A DNA stretch of 17,413 nucleotides from the NCBI GenBank assembly GCA_052139835.1, contig JBKQVT010000057.1:1-17413 (forward strand), in the 5' to 3' direction. This document shows, piece by piece, positions 6,473 to 13,423 of this stretch. The notes under the pieces are model-generated. The model saw nothing but the letters and a program-made list of their open reading frames with translations. It did not search any database and was not told the DNA's origin. Made by a program: the position numbers and the translations under genes. The stretch comes from JBKQVT01 sp052139835. GTDB lineage: Bacteria; Planctomycetota; Planctomycetia; Pirellulales; Thermoguttaceae. The first letter of the stretch is position 1. Every line of letters begins with the position of its first letter.

Positions 6473-7231
6473 ATGCCGACCGAAAAAGCCACCGCCATCG
6501 TCCTCCGCACCGTCGAGTTCAGCGAAACCAGCTTGGTGGTGACGCTGTTCACGCGGGAATTTGGCAAATTGGGGGCTTTGGCTAAGGGCGCGAGGCGGCC
6601 CAAAAACCCTTTCGAGTCTGCTCTTGACCTGTTGGCCATTTGTCGAATAGTCTTCCTCCACAAAGCGTCGGACGCCCTGGACTTGGTGACGGAAGCCAAG
6701 CTCCTGCGGCGGTTCCGCCTCGTCGGCCGGGACTTGTTCGGACTGTATGCCGGCTACTACGTCGCCGAACTGCTCGGCGAACTGACCGACGAGGACGACC
6801 CTCATCCTGAACTGTTCGATTTGGCGGACGAAACCCTGGAAGCCCTGGCCGCGGGAGACGCGGTTCCTCGGCGGATTGTGCGGTTCGAACTCGGCGCGCT
6901 GCGGCTGTTGGGACACCTGCCCGCCCTGCAAACTTGCGCCGAATGCGGCACGCCGGTGGCCAGCACCGGCCGGGTCGCCTTCGGCCAGGCCGAGGGCGGC
7001 GTGTTATGTCCCAAGTGCCGCGCCGGAAAACGACAGGTGATTGCGATCAGCGCGGGCGTGCTGCGGACGATGGCCCAACTGGCCGACCTGCAAAGCCAAA
7101 GCTGGCGCCGCCTGGAGATCGATCCCCGCAGCCTGGGAGAACTCCGCGGCGTACTGAACCATTACTTGCTGAACCTGGTAGGCCGAAAACCTCGCATGCA
7201 CCCCTACCTCGGCGCCCTGTGGAGCACCTAA
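6473..7231 (+). CDS. recO: DNA repair protein RecO
   Basis: RecO binds SSB and single-stranded DNA and helps load RecA in the RecFOR pathway of gap repair. The N-terminal OB-fold signature is clear (KATAIVLRTVEFSETSLVVTLF, then REFGKLGALAKGARRPKNPF). The middle is helical (LYAGYYVAELLGELTDEDDPHPELF), and a zinc-finger is present with C155-AE-C158 and C179-PK-C182. The C-terminus LVGRKPRM is also family-like. The 252-residue length is normal. I chose the ATG at 6473 because it aligns with the usual RecO start. An in-frame ATG at 6422 has AAGG 7 bases upstream and would add 17 residues, so the start is uncertain. The gene is transcribed away from aat and is followed after 67 bases by the BamD-like gene. 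Confidence 0.93.
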   Translation: MPTEKATAIVLRTVEFSETSLVVTLFTREFGKLGALAKGARRPKNPFESALDLLAICRIVFLHKASDALDLVTEAKLLRRFRLVGRDLFGLYAGYYVAELLGELTDEDDPHPELFDLADETLEALAAGDAVPRRIVRFELGALRLLGHLPALQTCAECGTPVASTGRVAFGQAEGGVLCPKCRAGKRQVIAISAGVLRTMAQLADLQSQSWRRLEIDPRSLGELRGVLNHYLLNLVGRKPRMHPYLGALWST

Positions 7232-7298
7232 GGCCACGGGGCGCCGCACGCCGCCGCGCGTGAGCGGTGCGGAAAACACCACGACAAGGACGTCGCGC

Positions 7299-8780
7299 AT
7301 GTCACTCCGGATCGGCCTGCTCGGGACTCTGCTGGTCGGATGGGGCTTCCTGTCCGGCTGTACCAGTGTGCCGCCGGGGCCGCCTGCCGCTGCCAATCCA
7401 CCGGTCAACTACAATGGCCCCGCCGCGGCTCCGAACCAGGGGTCGTTGTTCACGCCGATGGCCGGCCAGCAGGGGATCGAGTCGTCGCCGCCCGGCGCGG
7501 GGGTGGTGCAGACCTCGGCGGTTGCCCCCGCCACCGCCATGCCCTCCTATGTCGTCGCTGCCCCGGGCGCGGCCCCCGCGGGCACGGTCCCGGCGGACAG
7601 CGGCCCCTTGCTGGTTCCGCCGGCCAATGCCCCCGGCGTGACGGCGCCGCCGGGCCCGCCCGCTGCGTCGTACCCAGCCGGTCCGTCCGCCGCCACGCCC
7701 AATCCTCCCGGCCCTGCGCCGGCCGCGACGGCCACGCTGGCCCCGTCGTCCACGGCCGGCAAGGCCAAGTCAGCCAACGACGATACCGACTTCGAATGGT
7801 CCGACCTGGCGCCGGACGTGATGTGGGCCAAGCTGATGAAGAAGATGGGCTATGGCCCCGACGAGGCGATCGCCCGCGTCCAGTTCCGCGAGGGCGAAGC
7901 CCTCTTTCTCGCGAAGAAGTATGCCGAGGCGGCGCCGAAGTTTCATACGGCCTCGTGGCGCTGGCCCGATTCGACGCTGGAGGAAAACGCCCTGTTCCTC
8001 GAGGGGGAGTGCTACTTTTTCGACGCTCAGTACGGCAAGGCGGAGGACGCCTATGACGCCTTACTGAAGGCGCACGGCAACACGCGCTACATCGACACGG
8101 TGATCTGGCGGCTCTTTGCCATGGCCCGCTATTGGGAGCAACTCGACGCGGTCCAGCCGCATTGGGCGGTGACGCCCAATTTCAACGACAAGACGCGGCC
8201 CTGGTTCGACTCCTGGGGCAACGCCATCGGCGCCTACGAGTCGATCCATCTGCACGATCCCCGCGGGCCGCTGGCCGATAGCGCGGTGATGGCGATGGCC
8301 AACATGTACTTCCGCGCCGGGCAATACGAGGACGCCGCCTTCCACTACGACATCCTCCGCAAAGATTATCCGAAGAGCAAGTACCAGTTGCGGGCGCATC
8401 TGCTCGGCCTGGAGAGCAAGATGCGCATGTATCAGGGCCCGCTCTACGACGTCCAGCCCCTGAAAGACGCCGACGAGATCGCCGCCCAGACGCTCAAGCA
8501 GTTTCGCGGCCGCCTCGGCGACGAGGAGGCCAAGGTTCGGCAAACCCGCGGCCGCATCGTGGAGTTGCGGGCCCAGCGGGAATGGGTCATGGGGCAGTAT
8601 TACGACAACAAGAAATACTACGCCGCGGCACGGCAGTATTACAAGTTTCTCGTCGACAACTATCCACGGACCGTTTACGCCGAGCAGGCCCGCGACCGCC
8701 TGGACAAGATTCGCAACGAGCCCGACTCACCGGCCAATCATTTCAAGTGGCTGACGCAGGTGTTCGATCACGAGAGGTGA
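7299..8780 (+). CDS. BamD-like TPR lipoprotein
   Basis: The 493-residue protein begins with a lipoprotein signal (MSLRIGLLGTLLVGWGF, lipobox LSGC, Cys21), followed by a long Pro/Ala/Gly-rich linker (about 22-155). Residues about 195-475 hold tetratricopeptide-like helical pairs such as REGEALFLAKKYAEAAPKFHTASWRWPDS, ALFLEGECYFFDAQYGKAEDAY, VMAMANMYFRAGQYEDAAFHY and MGQYYDNKKYYAAARQYYKFLVDNYPRTVYAEQA. This arrangement fits the outer-membrane assembly lipoprotein BamD/YfiO group, though it is about twice the usual length because of the linker and extra helices. The start has AAGGA (7286-7290) 8 bases upstream; a GTG at 7260 would push the signal peptide inward. The LptE-like gene follows after 4 bases with its ribosome binding site overlapping this stop codon, so the two are translationally coupled and likely work together in outer-membrane biogenesis. 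Confidence 0.85.
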   Translation: MSLRIGLLGTLLVGWGFLSGCTSVPPGPPAAANPPVNYNGPAAAPNQGSLFTPMAGQQGIESSPPGAGVVQTSAVAPATAMPSYVVAAPGAAPAGTVPADSGPLLVPPANAPGVTAPPGPPAASYPAGPSAATPNPPGPAPAATATLAPSSTAGKAKSANDDTDFEWSDLAPDVMWAKLMKKMGYGPDEAIARVQFREGEALFLAKKYAEAAPKFHTASWRWPDSTLEENALFLEGECYFFDAQYGKAEDAYDALLKAHGNTRYIDTVIWRLFAMARYWEQLDAVQPHWAVTPNFNDKTRPWFDSWGNAIGAYESIHLHDPRGPLADSAVMAMANMYFRAGQYEDAAFHYDILRKDYPKSKYQLRAHLLGLESKMRMYQGPLYDVQPLKDADEIAAQTLKQFRGRLGDEEAKVRQTRGRIVELRAQREWVMGQYYDNKKYYAAARQYYKFLVDNYPRTVYAEQARDRLDKIRNEPDSPANHFKWLTQVFDHER

Positions 8781-8784
8781 TGCC

Positions 8785-9333
8785 ATGACGGCCTGGCGCC
8801 GGCGGCAAGGGCCGCCGAAAACGATCGCTCCCTGGCTGGCCTTGCTGGTCGCGCTGGGCGGCTGCGCCGGCTACCGCTTCGGCAACCAGTCGCTCTATCC
8901 GGAGGATATCAAGACCATCCGCGTCCCCGTCTTCCAGTCGAGCAGCTTCCGCCGCGATCTGGGCGAGCAGCTCACCGAGGCGGTCGTCAAGGAAATCGAA
9001 AAGCGAACGCCCTACAAGGTCGTACGCGACACCGGCGCCGACAGCGTCCTCATCGGCCGCATCACCGGCGAGCACAAGAAACTGCTGGTCGAGAACCTCC
9101 AGGGCGATTCCCGCGAAGTGGAATACGACCTGGTAGTGAACGTGCGCTGGATCACCCGGCACGGCGAAGTCATCCGCGAGGAGAAGCCGCTGAAGGTGCC
9201 CGGCGACGCCGTCGACGTCAACGCCTCTTCCCACCAGGTCCCCGAGTACGGCCAGTCCACGGCCACCGCCCAGTTGCAGGCCATCCAGACGCTGGCCGAG
9301 CGGATCGTCAACCTCATGCAAACGCCCTGGTAG
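8785..9333 (+). CDS. LptE-like lipopolysaccharide-assembly lipoprotein
   Basis: The 182-residue protein has a lipobox (LGGC, Cys27) after a basic N-terminus and hydrophobic stretch. It continues with CAGYRFGNQSLYPEDIKTIRVPVFQSSSFRRDLGEQLTEAVVKEI, typical of LptE-family proteins of non-proteobacterial diderms: GYR shortly after the lipid Cys, then a strand giving a 'vPvF' motif and a helix ending before the TPYKVV strand. LptE plugs the LptD barrel and inserts lipopolysaccharide in the outer membrane. Here the role is inferred from family resemblance, and LptD is not in the window. GAGAGG (8772-8777) gives a 7-base spacing to the ATG and overlaps the end of the BamD-like gene. No separate promoter is visible. 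Confidence 0.85.
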   Translation: MTAWRRRQGPPKTIAPWLALLVALGGCAGYRFGNQSLYPEDIKTIRVPVFQSSSFRRDLGEQLTEAVVKEIEKRTPYKVVRDTGADSVLIGRITGEHKKLLVENLQGDSREVEYDLVVNVRWITRHGEVIREEKPLKVPGDAVDVNASSHQVPEYGQSTATAQLQAIQTLAERIVNLMQTPW

Positions 9334-9334
9334 C

Positions 9335-9418
9335 AAGGATAAAGGATCAAGGATGAAGGATGAAGGATGAACCACGGTCGTAGCCTTCTTGCTCCTTGAT
9401 CCTTCATCCTTTATCCTT
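9335..9418. repeat. Inverted pair of heptad arrays between lptE-like gene and folP
   Basis: Five units on the plus strand (AAGGATA, AAGGATC, AAGGATG x3; 9335-9369) are followed by four reverse-complement units (GCTCCTT, GATCCTT, CATCCTT, TATCCTT; 9391-9418). Bases 9335-9360 can pair with 9393-9418 at 24 of 26 positions. The right arm ends 6 bases before the folP start codon, and the array begins right after the lptE-like stop codon. An RNA reading through would form a long hairpin that occupies the usual Shine-Dalgarno position of folP. Confidence 0.85.
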
Positions 9419-9424
9419 TACCTT

Positions 9425-10267
9425 ATGCCTGCCCCCTGCTGGAAACTCCGCACCCGGACGCTCTCGGCCGGGCGGATCCCGCTCCTGATGGGCATCCTCA
9501 ACGTCACCCCCGACAGCTTCTCCGACGGCGGGCAATTCCTCGATCCCCAGCGGGCGATCCAGCACGGCCTGGAACTGGCCGCTGCCGGGGCCGACCTGCT
9601 GGACGTGGGCGGGCTGAGCACCCGCCCCGGTTCCCAGCCGGTCGAAGCCGAGGAAGAACTCCATCGCGTGCTCCCCGTGATCCGCGCGCTGGCCCGCCAA
9701 ACCGCCGTGCCGATTTCGGTGGATACCTACCGGGCGGTCGTCGCCCGCGAGGCCCTGGACGCCGGTGCCGAGGTGATCAACGACGTGACCGCGCTAGTGG
9801 CCGACGCGGACATGCCGGCCCTGGCGGCCGCAAGCGCCTGCGGCCTCTGCGCCATGCACATGCGGGGCACGCCGCGAACCATGCAGCAGCAGCCCGTCTA
9901 CCAGGACGTCGTCGGCGAGGTGCTGGACTACCTCCGCGGGCGTCGCGACGCCCTGCTGGCCGCCGGCGTCCAGCAAGCCCGCATTGCCCTGGACCCGGGC
10001 CTCGGCTTCGGCAAGACGACCGCGCACAACCTGCTGCTGCTCGCGGAGATCGAGCGGTTTCACGCCTTGGGCTGTCCGCTGTTGGTGGGCCCGTCGCGGA
10101 AGCGATTCCTCGGCGAAGTGCTGGGCGATTTCGAGGCGGACCGCCTGGCCGGCACCATCGGCGTGGCCTTGGCCTTGGCTCGCCGCGGCGTGCAGGTCCT
10201 CCGCGTCCACGACGTGGCGCCGCTGCGGCAGGCGCTGCTGCTGTTTCAGGCATGCGGGGGACGCTAG
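9425..10267 (+). CDS. folP: Dihydropteroate synthase
   Basis: The enzyme joins 6-hydroxymethyl-7,8-dihydropterin diphosphate and p-aminobenzoate to make dihydropteroate in folate synthesis. Signatures along the 280 residues: MGILNVTPDSFSDGG (22-36), DVGGLSTRPGS (60-70), PISVDTYRA (96-103), EVINDVTAL (116-124), MHMRGTP (144-150), DPGLGFGKT (190-198), GPSRKRFLG (222-230) and RVHDV (260-264). The length is typical and the catalytic pterin-site residues look intact. Position 64 is Leu where most bacterial enzymes have Glu (GGESTRPG). I place the start at the ATG 9425; an upstream in-frame TTG at 9389 would translate the heptad repeat. No Shine-Dalgarno site is present because the repeat occupies that region. 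The gene probably belongs to the bamD-like/lptE transcript unless the repeat blocks it. Confidence 0.94.
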   Translation: MPAPCWKLRTRTLSAGRIPLLMGILNVTPDSFSDGGQFLDPQRAIQHGLELAAAGADLLDVGGLSTRPGSQPVEAEEELHRVLPVIRALARQTAVPISVDTYRAVVAREALDAGAEVINDVTALVADADMPALAAASACGLCAMHMRGTPRTMQQQPVYQDVVGEVLDYLRGRRDALLAAGVQQARIALDPGLGFGKTTAHNLLLLAEIERFHALGCPLLVGPSRKRFLGEVLGDFEADRLAGTIGVALALARRGVQVLRVHDVAPLRQALLLFQACGGR

Positions 10268-10364
10268 GCGAGACGAATCCACTGGCCCGGTTCGATGGCA
10301 TAAGTTCTTGTTTCGTAAATGTTTGCAGTCATTGCTCGCAACACCCCTCCACTGGGAATCGCCG

Positions 10365-10393
10365 TTGACTTGCCGACCGCGAACGGGGATACT
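10365..10393 (+). promoter_or_regulatory. Predicted sigma70-type promoter of proA
   Basis: TTGACT (10365-10370) and GATACT (10388-10393) are separated by an optimal 17 bases. Transcription would start near 10400, about 70 bases before the proA ATG. The remaining gap 10268-10364 is AT-richer than its surroundings, with no clear gene or hairpin. Confidence 0.55.
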
Positions 10394-10470
10394 TCCGCGG
10401 CGATTCTCCGTACAATTCCGTCAGTGGCCCCTCCACCAGCGGCGAGGTGCCCCCGGGGCCCCGTTGCGTC

Positions 10471-11730
10471 ATGAACGATTTGCACCAATATTGCCTCGAC
10501 CTGGCCCGGCGGGCCAAAGCGGCCGCCGCCGCACTGGCCCAGGCCAGCGGTGCGCAAAAGCAGAAGTGGCTCCGCGGCTCCGCGGAGTTGCTGGCCCAGC
10601 GCACGGACGCCCTGATCGAAGCCAATCGCCTCGACCTGGCGGCCGCGAGCGGTTACGGGCTCAGCGCGGCCCAGATCGACCGCCTGCAACTCACCCCCGC
10701 CCGGATCGCCGCCATGGGCAAGGCCCTGGAGGAAGTGGCCGCCCTGCCGGAGCCCATCGGCGAGGTGATCTCCTCGTCGGTCCGGCCCAACGGCCTGGAG
10801 GTGCAAAAGGTCCGCGTGCCCCTGGGGGTGATCTTCTTCATCTACGAATCGCGGCCCAACGTGACCAGTGACGCCGCGGGCATTTGTGTCAAGAGCGGCA
10901 ACGCCGTGATTCTCCGCGGCGGCAAAGAGGCCGCTCACAGCAACGCGGCGATCGCGGAAATCCTGGCCGCGGCCGCCGCCCCCGCGGGCCTGCCGCCGGA
11001 CGCCGTCCAGTTGGTGGCCACCGCCGATCGCGCCGCGGTCGATGAGTTGCTGCACCTGCCCGAGTACATCGACCTGGCCATTCCCCGCGGCGGCGAGGGT
11101 CTGATCCGCCGCGTGAGCCAGGAGGCGCGGATGCCGGTGCTGAAGCATTTCGCCGGCAATTGCCACGTGTACCTCGACCGTACGGCCGACGCCGACATGG
11201 CCGAGCGGCTGGTGCTGAACGCGAAGTGCCAGCGGATGGGCGTTTGCAACGCGGCCGAGTCGCTGCTGGTCCACGCCGAGGCAGCCGCGGCCCTATTGCC
11301 GCGCGTGGGCAAAGCGCTGCGGGAACGCGGCGTGGAAATCCGCGGCGACCAGCGCACCCGGCAATGGCTCCCCGAGGCCAAGCCGGCCAGCGAGGAGGAT
11401 TATTACGCCGAATACCTGGGGCCGGTGATTTCCGCGTGCGTGGTCGATTCGCTGGACGAGGCGATCCGGCACATCAACCAGTACGGCTCGCGGCATACCG
11501 ACGCCATTGTCACGGCCGACCTGGAGGCGGCCCGGCAATTCGCCGCCCGCGTGGACAGTTCCGCGGTGATCATCAACGCCAGCACGCGATTTAACGACGG
11601 GGGCGAGTTCGGCCTGGGGGCCGAGATCGGCATCAGCACGGACAAGTTCCATGCCCGCGGCCCCTGCGGCATCTACGAATTGACCAGTTACAAGTACGTG
11701 GTTTACGGGGCAGGGCAAGTGCGGGAATAA
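10471..11730 (+). CDS. proA: Gamma-glutamyl phosphate reductase
   Basis: ProA reduces gamma-glutamyl phosphate to glutamate-5-semialdehyde with NADPH, the second step of proline synthesis. The 419-residue protein is a full-length aldehyde-dehydrogenase-fold enzyme. Visible signatures are VRVPLGVIFFIYESRPNVTSDAAGICVKSGNAVILRGGKEAAHSN (115-158), the PRGGEGLIR stretch (205-213), and the catalytic Cys259 in CQRMGVCNAAESLL. The C-terminal block NASTRFNDGGEFGLGAEIGISTDKFHARGPCGIYELTSYKY is also typical. The ATG at 10471 matches the family start; a GTG at 10447 would add eight residues (MPPGPRCV). A promoter lies at 10365-10393. No proB or proC is adjacent. A heptad array begins directly after the stop codon. 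Confidence 0.96.
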   Translation: MNDLHQYCLDLARRAKAAAAALAQASGAQKQKWLRGSAELLAQRTDALIEANRLDLAAASGYGLSAAQIDRLQLTPARIAAMGKALEEVAALPEPIGEVISSSVRPNGLEVQKVRVPLGVIFFIYESRPNVTSDAAGICVKSGNAVILRGGKEAAHSNAAIAEILAAAAAPAGLPPDAVQLVATADRAAVDELLHLPEYIDLAIPRGGEGLIRRVSQEARMPVLKHFAGNCHVYLDRTADADMAERLVLNAKCQRMGVCNAAESLLVHAEAAAALLPRVGKALRERGVEIRGDQRTRQWLPEAKPASEEDYYAEYLGPVISACVVDSLDEAIRHINQYGSRHTDAIVTADLEAARQFAARVDSSAVIINASTRFNDGGEFGLGAEIGISTDKFHARGPCGIYELTSYKYVVYGAGQVRE

Positions 11731-11758
11731 GGCGGAGGGCGGAGGGCGGAAGGGGGAA
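11731..11758. repeat. Heptad array GGCGGAG x2, GGCGGAA, GGGGGAA
   Basis: Four 7-base units start at the first base after the proA stop codon. The unit is almost the same as that of the array at 15136-15156 in the znuC tail. The rest of the gap to fliM (11759-11805) holds only the fliM ribosome binding site. Confidence 0.8.
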
Positions 11759-11805
11759 GGAAAAGAAGGAACTCGTAACACCTTTCTCATGCAAAGGACG
11801 GATCC

Positions 11806-12834
11806 ATGGCCGCAGATGTACTCAGCCAGGCGGAAGTGGAAAACCTGCTCAGCGCGATGGCCACCGGCAGCAAGGCCCCGGCGGCCTCCGCCGCGGCCGA
11901 TGGCGAGTCGGCGCCCCCCGCGCAACACCGCGAAAAGGTCACGCCCTACGACTTCAAGCGTCCCGAGCGGGTGGGCAAGGAGCAGATGCGGGCCTTGCAG
12001 ACGCTGCACGAGGGCTTCGGCCGCAACTTCGGCGCCGCGTTGTCGGCCCTGCTGCGGAGCATCGTCGAGGTGAAGCTCACCAGCGTCGATCAGCTCACCT
12101 ACAGCGAGTTCGTCTTCAGCCTGGAAAACCCCACCTGCTTCAACCTCCTCAAGGCCGAGCCGCTGGAAGGCAACCTGATCCTCGACGTCAACCCCTCGAT
12201 CCTCTATCCGATCATCGACCGCCTGCTGGGCGGCGGCCGAGAGGGCGGTCCCTTGGCCCGCCGGCCGCTGACCGAGATCGAGTTGCGGCTCGTGTCGCGG
12301 ATCACCTCGCTGTTTCTCGACGAGCTTGGCCACGCCTGGGAAAACGTGCTGGAGCTGAAGTTCGAGGTCGTGCAGGTCGAGAGCAACCCGCAGCTCGTGC
12401 AGATCGTCCCCCCCAACGAAGTCGTGGTGGTCATCAGCTTCGAGCTGACCATCGGCGACCTGCGGGGGATGATGAACCTCTGCATCCCCTACAACTCGAT
12501 CGAGCGGATCGGCGGCCAGCTCTCGGCCAACAGTTGGGTGGCCTACGGCCGCCGCCAGGCCACCTCGGAAACCATCCAACAGATCAGCCGGGCGGCCTGC
12601 GCCTCGCGGGTGCAACTCCACGTCCGCCTGGCGCAGACCCGCATCGGCACCGGCGAGCTGATCAGCCTCCGCGTCGGCGACATCATCACCACGCCCAAGG
12701 ATGTGCATAGTCCCCTGGTGGTGTCGGTGGAGGGGATTCCCAAGTTCCGTGCCCGCCCCGGCGCCTTCAAAGGCCACAAGGCGGTGCTCATCGACGGCGT
12801 CATCGAAAACCCGGCCGAAGCCCTGGGACAATAG
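11806..12834 (+). CDS. fliM: Flagellar motor switch protein FliM
   Basis: FliM forms the C-ring of the flagellar rotor and binds phospho-CheY to switch rotation. The 342 residues show the N-terminal CheY-binding peptide (VLSQAEVENLLSAM, 5-18, the LSQxEIDxLL motif), an acidic/alanine linker, then YDFKRPERVGKEQMRALQTLHEGFGRNF. The middle domain follows (TYSEFVFSLENPTCFNLLKAEPLEGNLILDVNPSILYPIIDRLLGGG), and then a C-terminal SpoA-type domain (VQLHVRLAQTRIGTGELISLRVGDIITTPK). The length is normal. AAAGGA (11793-11798) lies 7 bases before the ATG. No other flagellar gene is in the window: the neighbours are proA and a zinc-ribbon gene, so the gene appears isolated from a flagellar cluster. Confidence 0.95.
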   Translation: MAADVLSQAEVENLLSAMATGSKAPAASAAADGESAPPAQHREKVTPYDFKRPERVGKEQMRALQTLHEGFGRNFGAALSALLRSIVEVKLTSVDQLTYSEFVFSLENPTCFNLLKAEPLEGNLILDVNPSILYPIIDRLLGGGREGGPLARRPLTEIELRLVSRITSLFLDELGHAWENVLELKFEVVQVESNPQLVQIVPPNEVVVVISFELTIGDLRGMMNLCIPYNSIERIGGQLSANSWVAYGRRQATSETIQQISRAACASRVQLHVRLAQTRIGTGELISLRVGDIITTPKDVHSPLVVSVEGIPKFRARPGAFKGHKAVLIDGVIENPAEALGQ

Positions 12835-12845
12835 GGACGAAGCGA

Positions 12846-12953
12846 GAAGTTAGGAGTTAGCAGTTAGAATCGCGCAGTGGTGGGCCCTTGACGGTTCTAA
12901 CTACTCCTAACTTCTAACTCCTAATTTCTAACTCCTAACTCCTAACTCCTCGA
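12846..12953. repeat. Inverted pair of heptad arrays between fliM and the zinc-ribbon gene
   Basis: Plus-strand units GAAGTTA, GGAGTTA, GCAGTTA (12846-12866) are followed, after a unique stretch, by TTCTAAC (12895-12901), a 3-base slip, and six contiguous units of TCCTAAC/TTCTAAC type (12905-12946) plus a decayed one. Bases 12849-12869 can pair with 12926-12946 at 20 of 21 positions, and other registers are possible. The right arm ends about 4 bases before the ATG at 12958, mirroring the arrangement before folP. Confidence 0.85.
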
Positions 12954-12957
12954 TTCC

Positions 12958-13374
12958 ATGCCCTTCTCCTACACCTGCCCGCACTGCGGTCACGAAAGTT
13001 TCATCTCCGAGCAGTATATCGGCCGGAGCGGGCCCTGCGCGGCCTGCGGGCGGATCATCACCGTGCCGCCGCCCGGCGGGGCGCCGCCGCCGCAGATCGG
13101 CGACGACGCCGTCGTGCGCATGCTCCTGCCGGTGGGCCGCTCGGCATGGGCGATCGCCGCCGGCTACGCGGGCCTCTTCGCCGTGCTCTTCCTCCCCGCG
13201 CCCGTGGCCCTGCTGCTGGGACTGCTGGCCATCCGCGATCTGAGGAAGCATCCGGAGAAGCATGGCTGGGGCCGGGCCATCTTCGGCCTGGTCATGGGCA
13301 CGCTCTTCTCCCTGCTGCTGGCCTTCGGCCTGATCGCGGGTCTAATTGACGCCTCTCGGCATGGATTCCGCTGA
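12958..13374 (+). CDS. Small membrane protein with N-terminal zinc ribbon (DUF4190-like)
   Basis: The 138-residue protein starts with a zinc-ribbon-like pair of knuckles, C7-PH-C10 and C27-AA-C30, then a Pro/Gly spacer (PPPGGAPPP). Two hydrophobic segments follow: AWAIAAGYAGLFAVLFLPAPVALLLGLLAIRDL (about 66-98) and WGRAIFGLVMGTLFSLLLAFGLIAGLI (about 105-131). The pattern 'G-h..h-P.ALLLGLLAIRDLRKHP....GRA.FGLVMG' resembles the DUF4190 membrane domain often found behind zinc ribbons in planctomycetes. Function is unknown. The start ATG has no Shine-Dalgarno site; the heptad-repeat arm lies immediately upstream. It precedes znuA by 49 bases but znuA appears to have its own promoter. Confidence 0.8.
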   Translation: MPFSYTCPHCGHESFISEQYIGRSGPCAACGRIITVPPPGGAPPPQIGDDAVVRMLLPVGRSAWAIAAGYAGLFAVLFLPAPVALLLGLLAIRDLRKHPEKHGWGRAIFGLVMGTLFSLLLAFGLIAGLIDASRHGFR

Positions 13375-13385
13375 CCGCCACCGGT

Positions 13386-13421
13386 TTGCCTTCCGGCCTT
13401 TCGGTACTACAATGTACTGAA
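13386..13421 (+). promoter_or_regulatory. Predicted promoter with overlapping operator-like inverted repeat upstream of znuA
   Basis: TTGCCT (13386-13391) and TACAAT (13408-13413) are 16 bases apart. The -10 box is exactly framed by TTCGGTAC (13400-13407) and GTACTGAA (13414-13421), an inverted repeat matching at 7 of 8 positions. A start near 13420 would leave a leader of only a few bases before the ATG at 13424. The site does not match the Zur or MntR consensus sequences I know. A metal-responsive repressor is an inference from position. Confidence 0.45.
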
Positions 13422-13423
13422 CC

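Noticed and set aside
10264..10332. Short antisense frame after folP encoding MTANIYETRTYAIEPGQWIRLA
   Set aside because: The translation looks protein-like, but it is only 22 residues, with no well-spaced ribosome binding site or family match I can name; it may be a chance frame or a gene remnant.
11293..12831. Minus-strand open frame of 512 codons opposite fliM and the end of proA
   Set aside because: It is antisense to two confidently identified genes; its length reflects high GC and biased codon use on the other strand.
12846..12953. CRISPR array
   Set aside because: The units are 7 bases long and contiguous with no unique spacers, and there are no cas genes.
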